Below are positions 44,285 to 50,099 of a stretch of 50,099 bases of DNA, one piece after another. The DNA comes from Bacillota bacterium. GTDB taxonomy: Bacteria > Bacillota > Clostridia > Christensenellales > Aristaeellaceae. The notes below the pieces were generated by a model. That model did no database searches. It had not been told where the DNA came from and saw only the letters and a list, made by a program, of their open reading frames with translations. Each line of letters begins with the position of its first letter. Within the stretch, counting starts at the first letter, position 1. Location: assembly GCA_023396045.1 (NCBI GenBank), contig JAEWXD010000048.1, forward strand, positions 1-50,099, given 5' to 3'. A program made the position numbers and the translations under genes.

Positions 44285-45358
44285 ATGGCAAAAAGAATCG
44301 GTATTTTAACCAGTGGGGGCGATTGCCCCGGCTTAAACGCTGCCATACGTGGTGTTGTAAAAGCAGCCTATGCCAATTTAGATGCAGAAATCATAGGCAT
44401 TAAAGATGGCTATAAAGGTCTTATAGATGGGGATTATCAAGAACTGACCCCCGACCATTTTAGTGGCATACTTACCTTGGGTGGCACTATTTTGGGTGCG
44501 GCACGCACACCATTTCGCAATATGCGTGTTATAGAAGAAGATAATATAGACAAAGTGGCTGCCATGAAGGCGAATTATAATAAGCTTGGGCTGGATTGCT
44601 TAATTACCTTGGGTGGAAACGGCACACATAAAACCGCCAACTTGCTAAGCAATGAAGGCTTGAATATAATTGCTCTGCCCAAAACCATAGATAACGATAT
44701 CTATGGTACAGACTTTACCTTTGGTTTCCATTCTGCAGTAGGCATTGCCACCGAAGTGATAGATCGTTGCCATTCTACAGCGGCGAGCCATGGCAGATGC
44801 TTAATTGTTGAAATTATGGGTAATAAGGCAGGTTGGCTTACCCTCTATTCCGGCATTGCCGGTGGGGCAGATGTTATTTTAATTCCGGAGATTCCGTACG
44901 ATATACAAGAAGTAAGCAAAATCATAGGCAAACGTGCAGAGCAAGGCAAAGGCTTTACCATTATTGCCGTAGCAGAAGGCGCCATTAGCAACGAAGAAAG
45001 CAAGCTCAAAAAGGAAGAACGATCCAAACGCAAAGCACAATATCCCTATCGTAGTGTAGCGCAAAAAATCGCAGAAGAGCTAACACAACTGGTTGGAATA
45101 GATGCCCGTTGTGTTGTGCCGGGTCATATGCAACGTGGCGGTACACCTTGTGCATACGACCGCATACTCAGTACCGGCTTTGGTGTATACGCAGCAAAAC
45201 TGATTAAGTCCAATACTTTCGGCACTACCGTTGCTTTTAAAAATGGTGAAATTACCCACAATTTATTATGTGATATTGCAGGTAAACCAAGCCCTGTACC
45301 TCTAAACCACCACATGCTGCAAACGGCACGCCAAATGGGTATATTGTTAGGGGAATAA
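44285..45358 (+). CDS. pfkA: 6-phosphofructokinase
   Basis: Phosphorylates fructose-6-phosphate. 357 residues; ATG 44285 fits the GGGGGG site better than the overlapping ATG 44282. 'IGILTSGGDCPGLNAAIRGV', 'TLGGTILGAARTPF', 'TLGGNGTHKTA', 'PKTIDND' (catalytic Asp) and 'MGNKAGWLTLYSGIAGGAD' are visible. The donor-site string is GGNG where ATP enzymes have GGDG, and PKTIDND has the Lys usual in pyrophosphate enzymes, so ATP or PPi dependence is not settled by sequence. Divergent from pgi. Confidence 0.93.
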   Translation: MAKRIGILTSGGDCPGLNAAIRGVVKAAYANLDAEIIGIKDGYKGLIDGDYQELTPDHFSGILTLGGTILGAARTPFRNMRVIEEDNIDKVAAMKANYNKLGLDCLITLGGNGTHKTANLLSNEGLNIIALPKTIDNDIYGTDFTFGFHSAVGIATEVIDRCHSTAASHGRCLIVEIMGNKAGWLTLYSGIAGGADVILIPEIPYDIQEVSKIIGKRAEQGKGFTIIAVAEGAISNEESKLKKEERSKRKAQYPYRSVAQKIAEELTQLVGIDARCVVPGHMQRGGTPCAYDRILSTGFGVYAAKLIKSNTFGTTVAFKNGEITHNLLCDIAGKPSPVPLNHHMLQTARQMGILLGE

Positions 45359-45387
45359 AGGTGTTGCACTTCAATGTGTAAAATGTA

Positions 45388-45415
45388 TTGCGTTTTTGAA
45401 AAATTATGCTATACT
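45388..45415 (+). promoter_or_regulatory. Promoter of the Abi-locus RNA
   Basis: TTGCGT (45388-45393), a 16-bp spacer and TATACT (45410-45415) with an extended TG two bases ahead. A TATAAT follows at 45416-45421. The transcript should start at 45421-45425, just before the RNA stem. Confidence 0.65.
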
Positions 45416-45421
45416 ATAATT

Positions 45422-45480
45422 AATAGAGCCTCTCCACGCTTAGATACTTTTGTAGCTGCGGACCACGGAGAGGACTTTTT
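45422..45480 (+). ncRNA. Structured RNA upstream of the Abi_2 gene (abiF-RNA-like)
   Basis: An outer 7-bp stem (45429-45435 with 45467-45473) encloses a nested hairpin, 45437-45439 with 45458-45460, A-T/G-C pairs at 42-43 with 56-57, and 45445-45447 with 45452-45454 around a TTTT loop. A TTTTT tract (45476-45480) follows, so it can act as terminator of a short RNA of about 60 nt with its own promoter. A ribosome site (AGGAG, 45484-45488) lies right behind it. A conserved RNA motif upstream of Abi_2 genes (abiF RNA) has been described; position and size fit. Confidence 0.65.
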
Positions 45481-45494
45481 ATTAGGAGCAAAAA

Positions 45495-46376
45495 ATGGAG
45501 ATAAACATACCCTTATCTTATGATGAGCAAATTGACAACTTAATAAATGTTCATCGTTTGATAATACATGATAGAGCAGTAGCTAAAAAAATCCTATCCA
45601 CAGTGCACTATTATAGGTTGTCTGCTTATGGTATTGGTTTAGAGAACACTGAAAATAGTGCACAATATATAGAAGGCACAAGCTTAGAGCATTTGTTTAA
45701 GCTCTATTGTTTTGATAGTCGCCTGAAAAACGACCTCATAAAAGCCATTGAACGTATTGAAATAACCTTACGTACGCAAATAGCACATCAAATTGCATTG
45801 CAATATGGTGCGAACGCTTTGGAAGATATCAATCACTTTAACGATAAACAAAATAAAAATGGAGGTTCTATCTATTATTTGATTTGGGAGCATCTGGAAA
45901 AGGAGATAAAACGTCAAAAAAATGTTTCTTTGGTGAAACGTCATTCCAAAGAATTTAAAAACGATTTTCATGTTTGGGCATTGGTGGAATTATTGTCTTT
46001 TGGAAACCTGTCTTCATTATTCAGTATATTAAAAGATAAAGACCAAAAAGCCATTGCCAAATTATACAACACCAGCCCGGAGTATTTAAAAAGTTGGATT
46101 TTATGCTTGGTAGAAGTAAGGAATATTTGTGCGCATTATACAAGGCTTTACAATTTGCCCTTAAAACAAACTCCAAAACTGTATAAAGAAAATTGGAAGT
46201 ATATGGGCAAGCAAAATAAAATTTTCCCGGTATTGTTAATGGTAAAAAGAATGCTCAACGAAAACGAACAATGGTGTTCTTTATTAAGAGATATAAGCAG
46301 AACTTTTGATAAATATAGCGACATTTACAATTTATCCTATATGGGTTTCCCACAAAATTGGAAAGAAATATTATAA
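45495..46376 (+). CDS. Abi_2 (AbiD/AbiF family) HEPN protein
   Basis: 293 residues; ATG 45495 six bases after AGGAG. Family pattern: 'SYDEQIDNLINVHRLIIHDR', 'ILSTVHYYRLSAYGIGL', 'YCFDSRLKNDLIKAIERIEI', 'WALVELLSFGNLSSLFSIL', 'YLKSWILCLVEVRNICAHYT'. The HEPN ribonuclease motif R-x4-H is R209-N-I-C-A-H214; a second R-x4-H, R93-T-Q-I-A-H98, lies in the conserved 'RIEITLRTQIAH' helix. Abi_2 proteins abort phage infection, probably by RNA cleavage. With the short promoter-driven RNA just upstream this looks like a toxin with an RNA antitoxin. It is a single gene between the pfkA region and a conjugative element. Confidence 0.88.
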   Translation: MEINIPLSYDEQIDNLINVHRLIIHDRAVAKKILSTVHYYRLSAYGIGLENTENSAQYIEGTSLEHLFKLYCFDSRLKNDLIKAIERIEITLRTQIAHQIALQYGANALEDINHFNDKQNKNGGSIYYLIWEHLEKEIKRQKNVSLVKRHSKEFKNDFHVWALVELLSFGNLSSLFSILKDKDQKAIAKLYNTSPEYLKSWILCLVEVRNICAHYTRLYNLPLKQTPKLYKENWKYMGKQNKIFPVLLMVKRMLNENEQWCSLLRDISRTFDKYSDIYNLSYMGFPQNWKEIL

Positions 46377-46467
46377 ACAACATTTTATTATAAACTTTTA
46401 AAGCTATTTAAGTTGTTGTGAGAATATCACAGGCTTCATACCTATAAAAATCAGTGTATGTTTAAAA

Positions 46468-46530
46468 TATAATATATTTTTCCTCACCTGGTACCTTTAT
46501 GAAGTGCACTGAGGTGAGGATTTTTTTATT
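46468..46530 (+). terminator. Hairpin with T-tract behind the Abi gene, possibly a second RNA copy
   Basis: A 9-bp stem (46481-46489 with 46512-46520), 22-nt loop and seven T. A TATAAT sits at 46468-46473, 8 bp before the stem. The arms CCTCACC/GGTGAGG resemble the upstream RNA arms CCTCTCC/GGAGAGG. It works as a terminator of the Abi gene or is a second related RNA; sequence alone does not decide. Confidence 0.55.
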
Positions 46531-46535
46531 TAATG

Positions 46536-46885
46536 AAAATAAAGTTTTTTAATGAATAATTATTTAGTATTATGTAAATTCATTTTGAAGAAATAATGTT
46601 TTTTTAAAAATAAAAAATGGTCAAATATCTCAAATATTATATATGGGAGCATTGCTATATTAAAAACAGAGTTTTAAAATATTAAAATTATAGTAAACTT
46701 TAATAATTAACCCTCAAACCCCTTGAAATACAAGGATATTTGCAAGAGAACAAGTTGAATTTACTACCAATTTACTACTTTTGAGGAAAAAGCCTTGATG
46801 TGCTGTAAAAACTCTTGCGAATAAAGATATTTTACCACAGATACAAAAGGTATGTTGCGGGAATCAAAATTAAATAGGAAATCGT
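46536..46885. other. Left boundary of the conjugative element, no gene
   Basis: AT-rich. Carries the inverted repeat CCTTG-AAATA-CAAGG at 46721-46735 and a direct repeat of TTTACTAC (near 46766 and 46777). Possible attachment-site region; no integrase is in the window. Confidence 0.35.
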
Positions 46886-46938
46886 AAAAGCGGTGCTCTT
46901 TCGCTTCTGTAAAGGAAGTATAAGAACACCGCTTTTTT
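46886..46938 (+). terminator. Leader hairpin of the conjugative element
   Basis: 15-bp stem with one mismatch (46886-46900 with 46922-46936), inner CTTC/GAAG pairing, and a T-tract. It may attenuate transcription entering the element. Confidence 0.7.
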
Positions 46939-46992
46939 CATGTCCATGTTACGAAGTAGAGGTATATACAGGCTTGAAATACAAGGCTTTTT

Positions 46993-47047
46993 GAGGGCGG
47001 TTTTGACAAAGTAAAGGGAATATACCTTTTCTTTCAAAATCGCCCTT
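46993..47047 (+). promoter_or_regulatory. Second leader hairpin before the DUF6017 gene
   Basis: GGGCG at 46995-46999 pairs with CGCCC at 47041-47045 and the pairing extends through TTTTGA-CAAAG/CTTTCAAAA with one bulge and an inner AAAGG/CCTTT. No T-tract; likely a structured 5' leader ending about 40 bp before the ATG. Confidence 0.5.
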
Positions 47048-47085
47048 TAACTGCGTAACAAATAACAACGAAAGGAGCAGAGATT

Positions 47086-47982
47086 ATGGCAGTTTTCAGA
47101 GTAGAGAAAAACAAGGGCTATACCGTCATGAGCAATCACCACCTGCGGAATAAGGAACTGACCCTAAAGGCAAAGGGTTTACTTTCTCAAATGCTTTCAC
47201 TTCCGGAAAACTGGGACTACACCCTTGCGGGACTATCCCATATCAACAAGGAAAGCATCGATGCCATTCGTACAGCCGTCTTGGAACTTGAAAAAGCGGG
47301 ATATATCGAAAGATCGCAAGGCAGAGATAAAAAAGGAAAAATGACAGCTATTACCTACACCATTTATGAACAGCCGCAAAGTCCGGTATTGGAAAATCCA
47401 ACATCGGATAAGCCGATATTGGAAAAACCGAAAACGGATAATCCGACATCGGAAAATCCAATGCAATTAAATAAAGATATACAAAAAACTGATCTATCAA
47501 GAAAAGAAGAAAGAAATAAAGATGGATTAAATACCGATTCCATTCCTATCCTTTCCCCTGACCCCTCTCCTTTGGAGAAGTCCTTACTGGAACAGAATAG
47601 AAAGGAACAGAAAGATGCCTACAAAATCTATGAAGAAATTATCAAGGACAATATCGAGTATGAACACCTCATAAACGCAAAACGACTTGACCGTGATCGT
47701 ATTGATGAAATCCTTGACCTCATTCTTGAAATCGTATGCAGCAAAAGAAAGAGAATCTTAATTGCAGGTGATGAATACCCGGCGGAGCTTGTAAAGGCAA
47801 AATTCATGAAGCTTGACAGCAGCCATATTGAATTTGTCCTTGACTGTATGCAGGAAAACACCACAAAGGTAAGAAATATCAAGCAGTATATAAAGGCAGT
47901 GCTTTTCAATGCCCCGTCCACTATCGGAAACTACTACACCGCACTTGTCAATCATGATATGTACGGAAGAAATGACTTCTAA
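47086..47982 (+). CDS. DUF6017 helix-turn-helix protein of a conjugative element
   Basis: 298 residues behind AAGGAG. N-terminal winged helix: 'VMSNHHLRNKELTLKAKGLL', 'PENWDYTLAGLSHINKESID' then 'AVLELEKAGYIERSQGRD'. A linker holds imperfect repeats of 'ENPTSDKPILEKPK'. The C-terminal DUF6017 domain ends 'ERDIKQYIKAVLFNAPST'-like. Related to replication-initiator-type proteins at the start of clostridial conjugative elements; exact role not known. Confidence 0.78.
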   Translation: MAVFRVEKNKGYTVMSNHHLRNKELTLKAKGLLSQMLSLPENWDYTLAGLSHINKESIDAIRTAVLELEKAGYIERSQGRDKKGKMTAITYTIYEQPQSPVLENPTSDKPILEKPKTDNPTSENPMQLNKDIQKTDLSRKEERNKDGLNTDSIPILSPDPSPLEKSLLEQNRKEQKDAYKIYEEIIKDNIEYEHLINAKRLDRDRIDEILDLILEIVCSKRKRILIAGDEYPAELVKAKFMKLDSSHIEFVLDCMQENTTKVRNIKQYIKAVLFNAPSTIGNYYTALVNHDMYGRNDF

Positions 47983-47994
47983 AGGAGAAAATGT

Positions 47995-48207
47995 ATGAAA
48001 CGGGGAACCCTTATCTTTGACGAATACCGCGACCGCTATGACATCCGTTTTGACTTATCCGAATATTACGGAGGGCTGCACTGCGGGGACTGTCTGGAGG
48101 TATTTACCCGCGGCAAATGGAAGCCTGCAAGAATGGAGTACGGCAATAACTGGTATCTTACGGGCATACGCACCGAGGACTTAAACGGACTTTTGGTACG
48201 AATTTAA
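47995..48207 (+). CDS. DUF5348 small protein
   Basis: 70 residues, AAGGAG, 12 bp after the DUF6017 gene. 'GTLIFDEYRDRYDIRFDLSE', 'YYGGLHCGDCLEVF' and 'GNNWYLTG' match DUF5348 proteins common in clostridial conjugative elements. Function unknown. Confidence 0.72.
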   Translation: MKRGTLIFDEYRDRYDIRFDLSEYYGGLHCGDCLEVFTRGKWKPARMEYGNNWYLTGIRTEDLNGLLVRI

Positions 48208-48245
48208 TCCATATAACCGCAGAAAGAAAAGAAAGGAGGAGAAAA

Positions 48246-48728
48246 TTGCAGGATGAAATAAACGAAAAAGTGATCGCCCTGTATATCAAGGGCGGAAAAA
48301 TCACGGCAAAGCTGCTTCAAAAGGCAATGAAGATATTTCTTGCCGAAATAAAAAAGCAGGCGGAAAAACAAAAGCTTCCTCACGGAAAGCAAAGCCTAAA
48401 ACAGCTTATGAAACAAAATGCCGGCGTTTCCAATATCGAAATCACCGATGAAAATATCAAAGCCTTTGAAGCGACCGCAAAGAAATACGGAATCGACTTT
48501 GCCTTAAAAAAAGACAGAAGCACTTCACCGCCCCGCCACCTTGTATTTTTCAAAGGACGGGATGCAGATGTTCTAAAGGCAGCCTTTGACGAGTTTTCCA
48601 AAAAGAAGCTCACAAAAGAAAAGCTGCCCTCTATAAGAAAAGTGCTTTTAGCCTTTAAGGAGCAGGCAAAAGCAATCAATAAAGGTCGGGAGGTCGTGAA
48701 AAATAAAGACAGGTGGATTGAGCGATGA
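48246..48728 (+). CDS. pcfB: PcfB-family protein (DUF3801)
   Basis: 160 residues; TTG start behind AAGGAGGA. 'EKVIALYIKGGKITAKLLQK', 'AMKIFLAEIKKQ', 'FEATAKKYGIDFALKKD' and 'LVFFKGRDADVLKAAFDEFS' fit PcfB/DUF3801 proteins, which sit with the coupling protein in conjugation modules. The stop overlaps the coupling-protein start as ATGA. Confidence 0.82.
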   Translation: MQDEINEKVIALYIKGGKITAKLLQKAMKIFLAEIKKQAEKQKLPHGKQSLKQLMKQNAGVSNIEITDENIKAFEATAKKYGIDFALKKDRSTSPPRHLVFFKGRDADVLKAAFDEFSKKKLTKEKLPSIRKVLLAFKEQAKAINKGREVVKNKDRWIER

Positions 48729-50099
48729 CGGAAGAAACAAAGAAACAAATTTTGCTGCACCTGCCGTATCTGTTCTTTGTCTATCTCTTTGACAAGATAG
48801 CACAGGGCTTTCGCCTATCCTACGGAGCGGATTTTGGAACAAAGCTTCTGCATTTCCCAAAGGGTTTGACAGAAGCCTTTTCTTCTCCCCTTATCAGCTT
48901 TCATTTATCCGATCTTTGTATCGGAATCATAGCGGCGGCACTCATTCGTCTTGCCGTCTATGTGAAAGGCAAAAATGCAAAGAAGTACAGAAAAGGAACA
49001 GAGTACGGATCCGCCCGTTTTGGAAATAAAAAAGACATTAAGCCATATATTGATCCGGTATTTAGGAACAACATTCCTCTTACCAAAACGGAGTGCATTA
49101 CCATGAACAGCCGCCCCAAAAATCCGAAGTACGCAAGAAATAAAAACATCCTTGTGGTCGGAGGATCAGGCAGCGGAAAGACGAGATTTTTTGTAAAGCC
49201 GTCCCTTATGCAGATGCACAGCTCCTATGTAGTTACCGACCCAAAAGGCGAGTTGCTTCTCTCCTGCGGAAAGCTACTTCAGCGAGGCGGATATAAGATC
49301 AAGGTGCTGAATACCATCAATTTCAAAAAGTCTATGCGGTACAATCCTTTCGCATATATCCGAAGCGAAAAGGATATTTTGAAGCTGGTAAACACCATCA
49401 TTATGAATACCAAAGGCGACGGCGAAAAAGCCGCTGAGGACTTCTGGACGAAATCGGAACGCCTTTTTTACTCTGCCCTGATCGGATATATCTTCTATGA
49501 AGCGCCGGAGGAAGAAAAGAATTTTACCACGCTTCTTGAAATGATAAACGCATCGGAGGCAAGGGAGGACGATCCGGAATTTCAAAGTCCTGTTGACCTA
49601 ATGTTTCAAAGATTGGAGGAAAAAGACCCGGAGCATTTTGCGGTAAGGCAGTATAAGAAGTTTCTTCTTTCCGCCGGAAAAACAAGATCCTCCATCTTGA
49701 TTTCCTGCGGCGCCCGTCTTGCCCCCTTTGACATAAGGGAGCTTCGGGAACTTTTGGAAAAGGACGAAATGGAGCTTGATACCATAGGGGATCGAAAAAC
49801 GGCACTCTTTGTCATCATAAGCGACACCGATGATACTTTTAACTTTGTTGTAAGTATTCTATACACCCAGCTATTTAATCTTCTCTGCGACAAAGCCGAT
49901 GATGTGTACGGCGGAAGGCTGCCTGTTCATGTTCGCTGCCTACTTGATGAATTTGCAAATATCGGGCAGATACCAAAGTTTGAAAAGCTCATTGCCACCA
50001 TCAGAAGCCGTGAAATATCGGCTTCTATTATTTTGCAGTCCCAGTCCCAGCTTAAAGCAATCTATAAGGAAAATGCGGACACCATCACAGGAAATTGCG
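48725..50099 (+). CDS. VirD4/TraG-type conjugal coupling ATPase, 3' partial
   Basis: Open through the right edge of the window (458 codons visible). Two membrane segments near 10-30 and 60-78, then Walker A 'VVGGSGSGKTRF' (about residues 143-154), 'YVVTDPKGELLLSCG', and Walker B 'CLLDEFANIGQIPKFEKLI' (about 402-420), then 'ILQSQSQLKAIY'. This is the CD1115-type VirD4-like protein that brings relaxase-bound DNA to the mating channel. Its presence shows a complete or near-complete conjugative element continues to the right. Confidence 0.92.
   Translation, partial: MTEETKKQILLHLPYLFFVYLFDKIAQGFRLSYGADFGTKLLHFPKGLTEAFSSPLISFHLSDLCIGIIAAALIRLAVYVKGKNAKKYRKGTEYGSARFGNKKDIKPYIDPVFRNNIPLTKTECITMNSRPKNPKYARNKNILVVGGSGSGKTRFFVKPSLMQMHSSYVVTDPKGELLLSCGKLLQRGGYKIKVLNTINFKKSMRYNPFAYIRSEKDILKLVNTIIMNTKGDGEKAAEDFWTKSERLFYSALIGYIFYEAPEEEKNFTTLLEMINASEAREDDPEFQSPVDLMFQRLEEKDPEHFAVRQYKKFLLSAGKTRSSILISCGARLAPFDIRELRELLEKDEMELDTIGDRKTALFVIISDTDDTFNFVVSILYTQLFNLLCDKADDVYGGRLPVHVRCLLDEFANIGQIPKFEKLIATIRSREISASIILQSQSQLKAIYKENADTITGNC

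Noticed and set aside
1..50099. CRISPR array
   Set aside because: No regularly spaced repeats of 24-37 bp were seen; the surface-protein repeats are coding.

Overview
The window looks like a low-GC Gram-positive anaerobe of the Clostridia. Evidence: LPXTG-type surface proteins, OmpR-type two-component genes, GerMN lipoproteins, a class III pantothenate kinase with an ECF S component, an MBOAT/AlgJ-like cell-envelope acylation pair, AGGAGG ribosome binding sites, TTG starts, and clostridial-type conjugative element genes. The species cannot be read from the sequence.

Layout. 1-5.7 kb: two sortase-anchored surface proteins, one running off the left edge and one interrupted by a poly-A frameshift. 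6.0-7.0 kb: a secreted protein with two FMN-binding-like repeats. 7.2-8.6 kb: class III pantothenate kinase plus a probable pantothenate ECF S component. 8.8-14.0 kb: response regulator, histidine kinase, two GerMN lipoproteins and a YfbR-type 5'-deoxynucleotidase. 14.0-17.0 kb: a MotA/MotB-like pair resembling ZorA and ZorB, plus a small membrane protein. 17.2-22.4 kb: prfC, typA, a secreted protein and an acyl-CoA thioesterase. 22.8-25.6 kb: a decayed mobile element (relaxase remnant, traX pseudogene, TnpW-like protein) holding an intact methyltransferase. 25.8-32.9 kb: glutaminyl cyclase facing an envelope operon (MBOAT, AlgJ-like, CbbX/SpoVK-like AAA ATPase, glycosyltransferase, membrane-anchored protein). 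32.9-36.6 kb: a YedE / TusA-like / DUF3343 operon divergent from a cysteine desulfurase and LysR regulator, a likely selenium or sulfur mobilisation locus.

36.9-41.2 kb: a small HTH protein, then an island visibly richer in G and C. It holds a TetR remnant, two SAM methyltransferases, a broken alpha/beta hydrolase, a PanE-like reductase and a truncated L-2-amino-thiazoline-4-carboxylate hydrolase, and ends next to tRNA-Ala(GGC). 41.6-45.4 kb: GT2-GtrA glycosyltransferase, pgi, and a divergent 6-phosphofructokinase. 45.4-46.5 kb: an Abi_2 (AbiD/AbiF family) HEPN protein preceded by its own strong promoter and a compact structured RNA ending in a T-tract, with a second similar hairpin behind it. 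46.7-50.1 kb: the start of an integrative conjugative element (structured leader, DUF6017 HTH protein, DUF5348 protein, PcfB-like protein, VirD4-type coupling ATPase running off the right edge).

The most interesting loci are the Abi_2/HEPN gene with its upstream RNA, which fits an RNA-antitoxin defence module of the type proposed as related to Cas13 ancestry; the ZorAB-like motor without known Zorya effectors; and the selenium/sulfur cluster.
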